DNA from: Mycolicibacter arupensis
GTDB taxonomy: Bacteria; Actinomycetota; Actinomycetes; Mycobacteriales; Mycobacteriaceae
Direction of reading: 5' to 3'
Assembly: GCF_002086515.1 (NCBI RefSeq)
Contig: NZ_MVHH01000002.1
Span: forward strand, 62,001-126,000
Length of the DNA: 64,000 nucleotides
The position numbers and the translations under genes are program-made. A model generated the notes under the pieces. That model did no database searches. It saw only the letters and a list, made by a program, of their open reading frames with translations, and was not told the origin of the DNA. Below, piece after piece: positions 17,001 to 25,616 of the stretch; within the stretch, counting starts at the first letter, position 1, and the number at the start of each line of letters is the position of its first letter.

Positions 17001-18218
17001 TCAGAAGTGGTAGCCGATCTGGGCGCCGACATCGCTGACAAAAGCGGCGTCCAGTCGGCGTACCAGGGCGTCGTCGCGACAGCGCAATCTGCCCGCCGCG
17101 GCCAGCGACGTCGCACGATGGGCGCCCAAGTACAGGCTGCACAGGACATCCAGGCCAAGATCAACCTCGGCCTCGGCCTCGGTCGGTACGCAGTCGGCGA
17201 CTCCCTCTCTGATGGTTAGCGCGAATCGTCCACCGTCGCCGCGGAATCCGTCGTGCACCGCGATCACGACGGACAAGGTCGGCACGTCCGGGCCGTAGCG
17301 GCGTGCCTTCAGCACCGTGGGGATGTCCATCATCCGCAACCACAACGCGTCGAGGCGCCCCGTGGTGGTGGCCAGCCGGGAGTCGCTCAGCAGGTACGGC
17401 ATCGGGTCGTCGGGGAAGGTCTCGATGACGATCTTGCCCATCAGGTCCAACCCGAGCAGGGCGCGCCACAAGGCGGCATGGGCGGCAGGTGTGACAGCGC
17501 GGAATTCACTGACTCGCACCGTTTTTGGATGTTCGCCGTGTGCACGGTAGAGCACATAGCCGTCGGGGTGGAGCATCGCGAACCACTCGGTGCCGCCCTC
17601 GCGGGTGTTCTCCCGGTCGGCAAGCAGGTCGTCCCAGAGCGCCTGGGGGCGAGCCAAAGCCCCCGGGACGTGCCGGCGCCACCGCTGGTAGATCGCCGCG
17701 AACTCGTTGCCGCTGTCGGCGGCCTTGACCAGCCGTACCCCACCGGGATCGGGTGCGTCCGCGTGCAGCTCGGCGAACCTCCGGTCGATGGTGAGCTGGT
17801 GATCGATGGTCGCCGGGCCGTAACCGAACCGCCCGTAGATGCCGCCCTCGCTGGCCGTCAGCGCCGCAATCGGATAGCCCGAATCGGCGATGCGCCGGTG
17901 CAGTTCGTCGTACATCAAGCGCAGAACACCACGACGCCGGTGGGTCGGCGACACCACGACGTAACTGATCCCCGCCGCCGGCAACACCGCCCCACCGGGC
18001 ACGGTCAGCTCCATATGGAGATAGCCCGACATGCCGATGACGGTGTCGCCGTCGCAGGCCACCAGGGAACTGTCGGGGGTGGTCAGGGTTCGCCAGGCGG
18101 CCATCGACTCGGCGTCCCAGTCCTCACCGAAGCCGACGGCGCCCAGCACTGCCATCGCAGGCCAATCGTCATCGGTGGCGGTCCGCACGGTCAGGGTTTG
18201 AGATACGGTGCCGGTCAC
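17001..18218 (-). CDS. eis: Eis-type aminoglycoside/lysine N-acetyltransferase
   Basis: About 405 aa. Two GNAT folds plus a sterol-carrier-like C-terminal domain. Seen: acetyl-CoA loop YVVVSPTHRRRGVLRLMYDEL, ASEGGIYGRFGYGPAT (with the conserved Tyr used as general acid), FAMLHPDGYVLYR, and a C-terminal Phe whose carboxylate is the proposed base in Eis. Such enzymes acetylate several amines of aminoglycosides and also protein lysines. Start is uncertain: GTG 18218 (VTGTVSQTLTVRTATDDDW) matches family length; GTG 18281 would add 21 residues. Equivalent to Rv2416c. Confidence 0.9.
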   Translation of the reverse strand: MTGTVSQTLTVRTATDDDWPAMAVLGAVGFGEDWDAESMAAWRTLTTPDSSLVACDGDTVIGMSGYLHMELTVPGGAVLPAAGISYVVVSPTHRRRGVLRLMYDELHRRIADSGYPIAALTASEGGIYGRFGYGPATIDHQLTIDRRFAELHADAPDPGGVRLVKAADSGNEFAAIYQRWRRHVPGALARPQALWDDLLADRENTREGGTEWFAMLHPDGYVLYRAHGEHPKTVRVSEFRAVTPAAHAALWRALLGLDLMGKIVIETFPDDPMPYLLSDSRLATTTGRLDALWLRMMDIPTVLKARRYGPDVPTLSVVIAVHDGFRGDGGRFALTIREGVADCVPTEAEAEVDLGLDVLCSLYLGAHRATSLAAAGRLRCRDDALVRRLDAAFVSDVGAQIGYHF

Positions 18219-18254
18219 GCCGATCGAGGCTGCCACAAACGCTCGTGGGCCGCA

Positions 18255-18268
18255 CCCCAATAATGGGG
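18255..18268. promoter_or_regulatory. Small palindrome between eis and the divergent oxidoreductase gene
   Basis: CCCCA-ATAA-TGGGG, a perfect 5-bp inverted repeat with a four-base centre, 37 bases upstream of the eis GTG and 25 bases upstream of the ATG of the divergent gene. It could be an operator shared by both promoters. The arms are short, so it may be chance. Confidence 0.3.
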
Positions 18269-18292
18269 ATACACCCGTCACCGAGGAGCATG

Positions 18293-19348
18293 ATGCCCAC
18301 TACCGACCGCCCACTTCGCGTCATCCAATGGACCACCGGAAACATCGGGCAGCGGTCACTGCACGCCATCATCGGTAGGCCCGACATGGAGCTGGTCGGC
18401 GTCTACGCCCATGGCAAAGACAAGATCGGCGTGGACGCCGCCGAGCTCGCGGGATGGCCGGAGGCCACCGGGGTCACCGCCACCAACGACATCGACGCTC
18501 TGCTCGCACTGCGCCCGGACGCCTGCTGCTACAACCCGTTGTGGCCGAGCATCGACGAGTTGGTCCGGTTGCTGGAGGCCGGCGTCAACGTGTGCTCGAC
18601 CGCGGCCTGGATCACCGGCGGCAAGCAGAGCGCGCAGGACCGCAAGCGCATCGAAGACGCCTGCCGGGCCGGCAATTCCACCATGTTCGGTAGTGGCGCG
18701 CACCCGGGTCTGACCAACATGGTCGGCATGGTGCTGTCCGGGGCATGCGAGCGGGTCGATGAGATCCGGATCACCGAATCGGTGGACTGCTCGACGTATG
18801 AGTCGGCGGCCACCATGGCGGCCATGGGTTTCGCGCAGGATCCCGACACCCCCGGGCTGGCCGAAAGCGTCCGCGTCGAGAGCGAGGTCTTCGCCGAGTC
18901 CGCGGCGATGATGGCCGATGCGATCGGCGCACAGTTGGACCGCATCACCTTCGATGTGCAGTTCACCGCCGCGACCGGCGACAGCGATCTGGGCTTTATG
19001 AAGATTCCGGCCGGCACGGTGGGCAGTGTCTTCGGTTACCACCGCGGCTGGGTGGGCGACCGCAATGTGGTCAGCGTCGGCTTCAACTGGATCATGGGCA
19101 ATCAGGTCACGCCGCCCAAGCCGGTGGCGCACGGCCACGTGATCCAGGTGTTCGGGCTGCCGAACATGCGCACCGTGATCAACTGCCTGCCGCCCAAGGA
19201 CTGGAGCGAGCCGAACTTCAACGGGTTGGGCTCGATCTACACGGCAATGCCGGTGACCAATGCCGTGCCGGCGGTGGTCGCCGCCGGGCCGGGCATCGTC
19301 ACCCTGGCAGACCTGCCGCCGATCACCGGACGCTCCGGCGGGCGCTGA
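18293..19348 (+). CDS. DapB-like NAD(P)-dependent oxidoreductase
   Basis: 351 aa. The N-terminus PLRVIQWTTGNIGQRSLHAI is a Rossmann dinucleotide-binding motif, followed by PDMELVGVYAHG and later CYNPLWPSIDELVRLLEAGVNVCSTAAW. The C-terminal part (GFMKIPAGTVGSVFGYHRGWVG) matches the family annotated as dihydrodipicolinate reductase-like or diaminopentanoate dehydrogenase-like, abundant in mycobacteria with mostly unknown substrates. ATG 18293 is chosen because GAGGAG ends four bases before it; ATG 18290 is too close. Divergent from eis and convergent with a lipoprotein gene. Confidence 0.82.
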   Translation: MPTTDRPLRVIQWTTGNIGQRSLHAIIGRPDMELVGVYAHGKDKIGVDAAELAGWPEATGVTATNDIDALLALRPDACCYNPLWPSIDELVRLLEAGVNVCSTAAWITGGKQSAQDRKRIEDACRAGNSTMFGSGAHPGLTNMVGMVLSGACERVDEIRITESVDCSTYESAATMAAMGFAQDPDTPGLAESVRVESEVFAESAAMMADAIGAQLDRITFDVQFTAATGDSDLGFMKIPAGTVGSVFGYHRGWVGDRNVVSVGFNWIMGNQVTPPKPVAHGHVIQVFGLPNMRTVINCLPPKDWSEPNFNGLGSIYTAMPVTNAVPAVVAAGPGIVTLADLPPITGRSGGR

Positions 19349-19356
19349 CCGCCGAG

Positions 19357-19944
19357 TCAGACCTGGCGGTTGCCGGTGACGGTGCCCGTCGCCGCGTCCA
19401 GCGTGAGTTCTCGCTCGGCCAGTTCGTCGTCCCACACGTCGGCTTCCCAGACAACGGTGCCGTTCATGTCGAGCAGGCTCAGTTGGGTGATCGAACTGTT
19501 GGGCACTGCGCGCAGTACTCGGTCCACGGCTGCGTGGTAGTCCAGGTGGGCGCCGTCGACATTGGCGCGCCGTTTGGCCTTGTCGGCGTCGTTGTCGTCG
19601 GTGGTGTCAGGGCCGACCAGCACCGTCACCCCGTCGGAGGCGATCTTGAGCTGATGTTCGGTGCCGTCCGCCGTGACCACCCTGACCTTCCAGGTGCCGG
19701 CGTCGCTGGTCTGGCTCTCGATGAACGTCAACACGCTTTCGGGGACCTGGGAAACGGCGAGGTCAGCGGCGCGTAGCAACGTGAGCGGGTCCGGCGGCGC
19801 GTCGGGCCGTGTCCACGACGTCTCGGGAGCAGCCGACTCCTCGGACGACGAACCCGGACTGCCACTACTGCTGCAGCCGGACAGCGCCAGCGCTGCCACG
19901 ATGACCACTGCACCGAATCGGACGAAACTTCCCAGAGCGTGCAT
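19357..19944 (-). CDS. PepSY-domain-like lipoprotein, 195 aa
   Basis: MHALGSFVRFGAVVIVAALA then LSGC gives a lipoprotein signal with Cys24. After a Ser/Glu-rich linker come two repeats resembling PepSY modules: RAADLAVSQVPESVLTFIESQTSDAGTWKVRVVTADGTEHQLKI and AAVDRVLRAVPNSSITQLSLLDMNGTVVWEADVWDDELAERELTLDAATGTV. PepSY domains often inhibit proteases or act outside the membrane in signalling, so an envelope role is inferred. It is 61 bases downstream of the DegV gene and could be the last gene of that operon. Absent at this position in M. tuberculosis. Confidence 0.75.
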   Translation of the reverse strand: MHALGSFVRFGAVVIVAALALSGCSSSGSPGSSSEESAAPETSWTRPDAPPDPLTLLRAADLAVSQVPESVLTFIESQTSDAGTWKVRVVTADGTEHQLKIASDGVTVLVGPDTTDDNDADKAKRRANVDGAHLDYHAAVDRVLRAVPNSSITQLSLLDMNGTVVWEADVWDDELAERELTLDAATGTVTGNRQV

Positions 19945-20005
19945 CAGCGGCAATGCTACTGAAGTCCGGCGGTCGGTGCTGAACTCGAGGTGCCGGGGCC
20001 GGCGC

Positions 20006-20848
20006 TCAGCTGTTCCCCGGATCGACGTCGACGCAGACCGCGACCGCACCGGCGCCCACATGCAGGGCCAGCGTGGGACATAAATCCGTGATGACGGCCG
20101 GCGCACAGACCGGCAGACGCTGCGCCAAGGCATCGGCGACGTCGCGGGCTCCCTGCGGATTGGCCACGTGATGCACCGCCAGCGCGGCCGATCGATCCCC
20201 GACCACGTCATGGACGCGGTCGATCATTGCGGTCACGGCTTTGCCGACGGTGCGGATGCGCTGCGCCAAAACGAGCTTGCCGTCGTCGATCGCAAGCAGG
20301 GGCTTGAGCGACAGTGCGGTCCCCAGCCAGGCCGCCGCGCTGCCGATCCGGCCGCTGCGCCGCAGATTGTCCAACCGCTGCACCACCATGTAGGCGTGGC
20401 CACGTTGGACCGCCGCCTCTGCCGCGGCGGCTACGCCCTGCAGATCGGAGCCGACGGCCGCAGCCCGGGCGGCAGCCAATGCCGCGAACCCGGTGCCCAT
20501 CGCCGCCGATCTCGAATCGATCACCCGTACCGCGGGACCGAACTCGGAGGCGGCCTGCTGGGCGGTACCGAAGGTCCCGGACAGTGCCGAGGAGATGTGC
20601 ACCGCCAGCACTCCGGAACCGGCGCTGTGGGCGAGCGCATTCCGGTAGGCCTCGGTCAATTCCTCCGGGCCCGCACCGGAGGTGGTGACGCGCTCACGCG
20701 CATAGATGTCCGCGGGCACCTCGTCGACACCGTCGCGCAGGTCGGCTCCGTCGAGCAGGATGTGCAGCGGGACGGTGCGAATACCCCAGTGCTCACGCAG
20801 CTCGACCGGTAGGCACGCCGACGAGTCGGTGACGACGACGACGCTCAT
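20006..20848 (-). CDS. DegV family fatty-acid-binding protein
   Basis: 280 aa. DegV hallmarks: VVVTDSSACLP at the N-terminus, TSGAGPEEL, VHISSALSGTFGTAQQAA and VIDSRSAAMGTGF, which form the lipid-binding pocket, then RRSGRIGSAAAWLGTALSLKPLLAIDDGKL. DegV proteins present fatty acids to FakA-type kinases, but no fakA is in this window. It starts eight bases before the octT stop, in the nadD-rsfS-gpgP-octT-degV operon (Rv2421c-Rv2417c order). Proximity to the octanoyltransferase suggests a lipid-related role. Confidence 0.9.
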   Translation of the reverse strand: MSVVVVTDSSACLPVELREHWGIRTVPLHILLDGADLRDGVDEVPADIYARERVTTSGAGPEELTEAYRNALAHSAGSGVLAVHISSALSGTFGTAQQAASEFGPAVRVIDSRSAAMGTGFAALAAARAAAVGSDLQGVAAAAEAAVQRGHAYMVVQRLDNLRRSGRIGSAAAWLGTALSLKPLLAIDDGKLVLAQRIRTVGKAVTAMIDRVHDVVGDRSAALAVHHVANPQGARDVADALAQRLPVCAPAVITDLCPTLALHVGAGAVAVCVDVDPGNS

Positions 20849-20855
20849 CGCCCGC

Positions 20856-21605
20856 TCATGCCGCCGGGCCGGGGACGCCGGCCTCGGCCAGCGCCTTGAG
20901 CATCAGGTCGGCGACCGCCCGGTGCGCTTCGAAGTTCCAGTGGATGCCGTCGGGGTTGGCCCTGCCGCTCAACACCTCATCGGCAACCGCCTCCTTGAGG
21001 TCCACCAGGGGAACGTCGTATTCCTGCGCCCAGGCGGTGATGGCCCGCACCGTGGGCTCCCGCCCCTGGTGGGCGCGGCCGTAGGTTTCGGCGATGTGCA
21101 CCGACGGCAGTGAGGCCACAATGGGGATCCCCGGCCGGTTGAAATCGATTGCGCCCCGTGTCATCTCGAGGTAGCTGACGGTGAGGTGCGGCGGCAGTGC
21201 AGCCCGCGCCATCGGGGAGAACCGGGGCTGCAGCCAGCCGTAGCCGTCACGGACCCACCGCCGCAGCCACGACGGCCGCACGTAGCGGATCAACTCGCGC
21301 AGCGCCGTCGGCCACACCGACGGCAACGAGTCCATCCCGCTGGTGGCGAAGATGACGGCGCCGGCCCGGGGCAGAGCAGCCCACGCGCGCGGGTCCTGAG
21401 TGGACGCCCACCACACGTCACGGCTGGTCCAACCGATCCGGCCGATCAGCTCGACATCCCAGTCGAGTTGCTGTGCAACGATGTTCGGCCAGATCCGCGG
21501 GTGGTCGGCGGGCAGGCCTCCGGTCGGTCCGTAGTAGGACAGCGAATCGGCAAACACCAGCAGCGTGGGGCGTGCCTGGGCGGGCGTCTGCGGATCAGAG
21601 GACAT
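20856..21605 (-). CDS. octT: Diglucosylglycerate octanoyltransferase OctT (SGNH-like)
   Basis: 249 aa. Begins [20 protein letters not shown] and carries the SGNH pattern: [24 protein letters not shown] (block I Ser), [14 protein letters not shown] (Gly/Asn block region) and [11 protein letters not shown] with the Asp-x-x-His dyad. The M. tuberculosis homologue Rv2418c moves octanoate onto diglucosylglycerate, an early precursor of methylglucose lipopolysaccharides. Its ATG lies inside the end of gpgP (11-base overlap), which makes the preceding step (glucosylglycerate from its phosphate), so two consecutive steps are coupled. Confidence 0.9.
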   Translation of the reverse strand: MSSDPQTPAQARPTLLVFADSLSYYGPTGGLPADHPRIWPNIVAQQLDWDVELIGRIGWTSRDVWWASTQDPRAWAALPRAGAVIFATSGMDSLPSVWPTALRELIRYVRPSWLRRWVRDGYGWLQPRFSPMARAALPPHLTVSYLEMTRGAIDFNRPGIPIVASLPSVHIAETYGRAHQGREPTVRAITAWAQEYDVPLVDLKEAVADEVLSGRANPDGIHWNFEAHRAVADLMLKALAEAGVPGPAA

Positions 21606-22275
21606 CGCCGGCCACCTGCGCCGAGGCGTTCCAGACATCGAGGCGCCAACGCACGTCGTCGAAGGCGTCGTCGGGTTCCGGCCCACCGGAGTACCCGCTG
21701 AGCTGGGTCCAGCTGGCGTTGGCCATTCCGCCCAAAGCGGGCCAGTTCTCGACCGGCAGCCGCAGCAGCGCCGCGGTCAGGGCGGCGATAAGCCCACCGT
21801 GGGCCACGAGCACCACCGGCTGATCGGCGTGCTCGGCGCTCCCCCACGCCGGCTCTCCGGCCACCAGCTCCTGCACCAGCGGAACGCTGCGCTCGGCCAC
21901 GTCGATTCGGCTCTCTCCGCCGTGAGGCGCCCAGCGAGCGTCATCACGCCAGGCCAGCCGGGCCCCAGGGGTGGTGGCATCGACCTCTTCGTGGGTCAGC
22001 CCCTGCCAGTCACCGAGATGGGTCTCCCGCAGTCGGGTGTCCACGCGGACCTTCAACCCGTTGTGTTCGGCCAGCACGGTGGCGGTGTCGTAGGCCCGCC
22101 ACAGGTCCGAGGAGACGATCAGCAGCGGGTGCCGCTTACGCAGCACCTCCGCCGCGGCCGCCGCCTGGGCGCGGCCCAGATCGCTCAACACGGTGTCCAG
22201 CTGGCCCTGCATCCGGCTACCGGCGTTGAACTCGGTCTGGCCGTGTCGCAGCAGGATGAGCCTGCGCACCCTCAC
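21595..22275 (-). CDS. gpgP: Glucosyl-3-phosphoglycerate phosphatase GpgP
   Basis: 226-aa histidine phosphatase. [22 protein letters not shown] contains the RHG catalytic motif; [17 protein letters not shown] and [18 protein letters not shown] supply the acid Glu and second His. It was annotated as phosphoglycerate mutase, but in M. tuberculosis Rv2419c dephosphorylates glucosyl-3-phosphoglycerate in methylglucose lipopolysaccharide synthesis. GTG at 22275 overlaps the rsfS TGA (GTGA). Confidence 0.92.
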   Translation of the reverse strand: MRVRRLILLRHGQTEFNAGSRMQGQLDTVLSDLGRAQAAAAAEVLRKRHPLLIVSSDLWRAYDTATVLAEHNGLKVRVDTRLRETHLGDWQGLTHEEVDATTPGARLAWRDDARWAPHGGESRIDVAERSVPLVQELVAGEPAWGSAEHADQPVVLVAHGGLIAALTAALLRLPVENWPALGGMANASWTQLSGYSGGPEPDDAFDDVRWRLDVWNASAQVAGDVL

Positions 22276-22661
22276 GAGGCGTCCTCTCCCGGCGCCGGCT
22301 CACCGCTCAGGTCGATCGGCACCAGCGGGCAGTCCTTCCACAGGCGTTCGAGGGCATAGAAGTCGCGCTCGTCCTGGTGCTGGATGTGCACGACGATGTC
22401 GACGTAGTCCAGCAGCGTCCAGCGTCCCTCCCGGGTGCCCTCCCGGCGGGCCGGTTTGTACCCGGCCAGACGCATCTTGTCCTCGACCTCGTCGACGATC
22501 GCGTTGACCTGACGCTCGTTGCTCGCCGAGGCGATGACAAAGCAGTCGGTGATGACCAGCTGAGCGGAGACGTCGATGACGACGACGTCGTCGGCCAGCT
22601 TGTTCGAGGCGGCGCCGGCCGCCACGGTGGCCATCCGCACGGCCTCGGGTGTCGCGGTCAT
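22272..22661 (-). CDS. rsfS: Ribosome silencing factor RsfS
   Basis: 129 aa. Family pattern: [46 protein letters not shown] then [30 protein letters not shown]. RsfS binds L14 on the 50S subunit and blocks joining with 30S under nutrient stress. ATG at 22661 overlaps the nadD stop (ATGA). The C-terminus is extended by an acidic tail ([10 protein letters not shown]). Confidence 0.95.
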   Translation of the reverse strand: MTATPEAVRMATVAAGAASNKLADDVVVIDVSAQLVITDCFVIASASNERQVNAIVDEVEDKMRLAGYKPARREGTREGRWTLLDYVDIVVHIQHQDERDFYALERLWKDCPLVPIDLSGEPAPGEDAS

Positions 22662-23281
22662 ATGTGCTCTCCGGGGGTCGGTTGGTACAGGCGGCGCTTA
22701 GAGACGTACTGGACTACGCCGTCGGGCACCAGGTACCAGATGGGTCGGGCTTCTGCCGCGCGCTGTCGGCAGTCGGTTGACGAGATCGCCAGCGCCGGCA
22801 CTTCGACCAGCGTCAAGGCGTGCGGCGGCAGAGATTCGAGCGCGTCGGCAAGGTGATCGCCGTTCAGCTCGTAACCGGGCCGACTCACCCCCACAAACCG
22901 CGCCATCTCGAACATCTCCGGCCAATCCTGCCAGGACAGAATGGTGGCCAGCGCATCCGCACCGGTGATGAAGTACAGCTCGGCGTCGGGATTCTGTTCC
23001 TGCAGGTCACGCAGGGTGTCTTTGGTGTATGTGGGTCCGCCACGATCGATGTCGGCCCGGCTCACCGAGAATCGGGGATTGGATGCCGTGGCGATCACGG
23101 TCATCAGGTAGCGATCCTCGGCAGCGGTGACCCGGCGGTCCTTGAGCCAGGGTTGCCCGGTCGGGACGAACATCACCTCGTCAAGCTCGAAAAGGTCGGC
23201 CACCTCACTGGCGGCGACCAGGTGTCCGTGATGGATGGGATCGAAGGTCCCACCCATGACTCCCAGCCGCCGTTTTCGCAC
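22658..23281 (-). CDS. nadD: Nicotinate-nucleotide adenylyltransferase
   Basis: 207 aa. Makes deamido-NAD from nicotinate mononucleotide and ATP. Motifs: [21 protein letters not shown] (nucleotidyltransferase HxGH) and [18 protein letters not shown] (ISSTxxR). [18 protein letters not shown] is also typical. Start GTG 23281 ([15 protein letters not shown]) fits family N-termini; longer in-frame starts add non-conserved residues. First gene of the operon through rsfS, gpgP, octT and degV. Works in the same pathway as nadE at 34-36 kb. Confidence 0.94.
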   Translation of the reverse strand: MRKRRLGVMGGTFDPIHHGHLVAASEVADLFELDEVMFVPTGQPWLKDRRVTAAEDRYLMTVIATASNPRFSVSRADIDRGGPTYTKDTLRDLQEQNPDAELYFITGADALATILSWQDWPEMFEMARFVGVSRPGYELNGDHLADALESLPPHALTLVEVPALAISSTDCRQRAAEARPIWYLVPDGVVQYVSKRRLYQPTPGEHI

Positions 23282-23430
23282 GATAGGCCAGCTTACTTGG
23301 GCTCGTCGCCGGCATGAGCTCACTGGTGGCACCGACTGCCGCTCGGCACAGTGGCGCCGGGGCGGCTACGCTCATCGCCAGAACGCAACGTGGCGTTGCT
23401 GCCGCGAAGCGGATGCCAATCGTGTAGAAG

Positions 23431-24483
23431 ATGTCTGTGGAAGATTTTCCGGTGAGCTCAATTGATCGCGCCAAGGCGGCCCACGAGGCCATGGTCAGGC
23501 GTTTCTACACCCGCGCCCAGACCAGCGGTGAAATCAGGCTGCCGGCCGTGCCGAGCATGCTCGCGGAATACGTCACGATGTGTTCAGCGGTGTTCGCGGG
23601 ACTGGGCAAGCCCTTCAGCGAGGCCGAACTCGACCGCCTCCGAGAGGTGCTTCAAGGCCAACTGGCTGAGGCGTATTCGCACTCGCTGCGCTCTCACATC
23701 ATCATCTCCTACAACGCGCCCATCGGCCCCACCCTGGACTACACGGTCCGCGCGCAGTGGAACTCCGTCGCAGACGCCTACGCCGCCTGGTTGGACACCC
23801 GCAAGCCGCCGTTGTTCGGCACCGAACCCGACGCCCGGGTGTGGAATCTGGCCTCCGAGGCCGCCAACCCCGCCTCGCATCGGGTGCTCGAAATCGGCGG
23901 CGGCACCGGGCGTAACGCCCTGGCGCTGGCCCGCCGCGGGCATCCGGTGGACGTCGTCGAGATGACACCGAAGTTCGCCGAGATGCTCGTGGCCGACGCG
24001 GCGGCGGAGTCCTTGGACGTCCGCGTCATCGTGCGGGACGTCTTCGAACACTCCGACGACCTGCGCGACGACTACCAGATGATGGTGCTCTCTGAGGTGT
24101 TGACCGACTTCCGGTCCACCGCGGAGCTTCGCAGCCTGTTCGAGCTCGCCGCTCGATGCCTGGCTCCGGGTGGGCGGCTGGTGTTCAACAGCTTCCTGGC
24201 ACACGACGGCTACGAACCCGATGCCGCCGCCCGGGAGTTCTGCCAGCAGGTGTACTCCGGCCTGTACACCCGCACCGAGATGGCCGCGGCTTCGGCCGGC
24301 CTGCCGCTGCAATTGCTGTCCGACGAGTCCGTCCACGACTACGAGAAGGCGAACCTGCCCGACGGCGCATGGCCGCCCACCAGCTGGTACATCGAGTGGG
24401 TGAGCGGGCAGGACGCCTTCCGCACCACCCGCGAGGAAAGCCCGATGGAACTGCGCTGGCTGATCTACCAGCGCACGTACTGA
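23431..24483 (+). CDS. SAM-dependent methyltransferase
   Basis: 350 aa. The central class I methyltransferase fold has SHRVLEIGGGTGRNALALARRGHPVDVVEMTPKFAEML (motif I and acidic loop), DVFEHSDDLRDDYQMMVLSEVLTDF and ARCLAPGGRLVFNSFLAHDGYEP. The N-terminal ~130 residues (helical, with VFAGLGKPFSEAELDRLREVLQGQLAEAYSHS) are an extra domain of unknown role. The start is uncertain: ATG 23431 lacks a clear ribosome site, GTG 23437 is possible. Substrate unknown. Not present at this place in M. tuberculosis as far as I recall. Convergent with the SDR gene. Confidence 0.8.
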   Translation: MSVEDFPVSSIDRAKAAHEAMVRRFYTRAQTSGEIRLPAVPSMLAEYVTMCSAVFAGLGKPFSEAELDRLREVLQGQLAEAYSHSLRSHIIISYNAPIGPTLDYTVRAQWNSVADAYAAWLDTRKPPLFGTEPDARVWNLASEAANPASHRVLEIGGGTGRNALALARRGHPVDVVEMTPKFAEMLVADAAAESLDVRVIVRDVFEHSDDLRDDYQMMVLSEVLTDFRSTAELRSLFELAARCLAPGGRLVFNSFLAHDGYEPDAAAREFCQQVYSGLYTRTEMAAASAGLPLQLLSDESVHDYEKANLPDGAWPPTSWYIEWVSGQDAFRTTREESPMELRWLIYQRTY

Positions 24484-24514
24484 ACCACCGGCAGCTGGGC
24501 GCGCTGCGGTCCGG

Positions 24515-25567
24515 TCAGCGCCGGACCATTCCGTCGTCGATCATCTGCTGAAAATGCTCGACGACAGAGTCTTCGACGTCCCGGAAATCGATCGCGAGTT
24601 CGGTGCGCGACCGCGAACTGTCCAAACACAGCGGCCAGCCCACGTTGCGCTCGACGAATGGGCGGGTGAGCCCGGCGGCCGGCGCCACCAGCTTCACCAC
24701 GAACTTCGGCAGCTCGCGCGTCGGGAAAGATAGCCGGGATCCGAAGTGCCGACGCAACATTCGGCTGAGTTCGAGCATGCTGACGACTTGCGAGTTCACC
24801 ACGTAACGGCCCTGGGCACCGGGCGTGTAGCCGGCGGTGATGTGGGCGCGGGCCACGTCACGCACGTCGACGCAGCCCATCTGCAGCGCCGGCGCGCCCA
24901 ACGCCATCGACATGTCGACGAAGTGCCGCATGGTGTCCATGCTTCCCGAGGCGCTGGCGGTGGTCAGTGACGGCCCCAGCACCAGTGAGGGATGAATAGT
25001 GACCAGATCCCAGCGTTGCTGGGCCCGCTGGATCTGCCAGGCGGCCTGTTCGGCGACCGTCTTCGAGTAGGCATAGGGCTGGTGATCGAGCGTGCTGGTG
25101 GTGTTCCAGTCCGCCTCGGTAAAGCAGTCCTTGCCGCTCATGTCGGCGTTGTCACCGTAGATGGCCGCGACACTGCTGGTCAGCACGACGCGGGCCACCG
25201 AAGGGGCTTCGGCGACGGCGGCCAACACGTTGCGCGTGCCTTCCAGCGCCGGCCGTACCAGCTGCTGTTCGGGGTCGCGGATGGTCCCCAGAAGGAATGG
25301 CGACGCCGTGTGGATGACCAGTTGGCAGCCCTGGACCGCGCTGGTGAAACTTCCCGGTTCCAGCAGGTCGGCCCGGTGCAGGCTCAGCTTGCCGGGGTGT
25401 CGGGCCGCCAGCGCGTGCAGGTGCTCGAGGCCGTGCGGCTTCTCGGGATCGCGGACCGTCGCCCGCACCGTGTGCCCGTCCTCGAGCAAGTAGCGCACAA
25501 TCCAGCTGGCGATATAGCCGCTGCCGCCGGTGACCAGCACCGCGGCGCCGGGATCAATCGTCGTCAT
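24515..25567 (-). CDS. Extended SDR reductase (dihydroflavonol-4-reductase-like)
   Basis: 350 aa. N-terminal NAD(P)-binding motif VLVTGGSGYIASWIVRYLLEDG, an Arg in TVRDPEK that suggests NADPH, ADLLEPGSF, LTSSVAAIYG with the catalytic Ser, and YAYSK giving the Tyr-x-x-x-Lys pair. Related to plant-type DFR and cinnamoyl-CoA reductases, a group of mixed substrates in actinobacteria. It lies 49 bp downstream of the VWA gene on the same strand, so it may be read through from that cluster. Confidence 0.85.
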   Translation of the reverse strand: MTTIDPGAAVLVTGGSGYIASWIVRYLLEDGHTVRATVRDPEKPHGLEHLHALAARHPGKLSLHRADLLEPGSFTSAVQGCQLVIHTASPFLLGTIRDPEQQLVRPALEGTRNVLAAVAEAPSVARVVLTSSVAAIYGDNADMSGKDCFTEADWNTTSTLDHQPYAYSKTVAEQAAWQIQRAQQRWDLVTIHPSLVLGPSLTTASASGSMDTMRHFVDMSMALGAPALQMGCVDVRDVARAHITAGYTPGAQGRYVVNSQVVSMLELSRMLRRHFGSRLSFPTRELPKFVVKLVAPAAGLTRPFVERNVGWPLCLDSSRSRTELAIDFRDVEDSVVEHFQQMIDDGMVRR

Positions 25568-25616
25568 GACTCAACCCTCTCTGATCGCCTCCGCCTACTG
25601 GACCGAAGTGCCCCGG

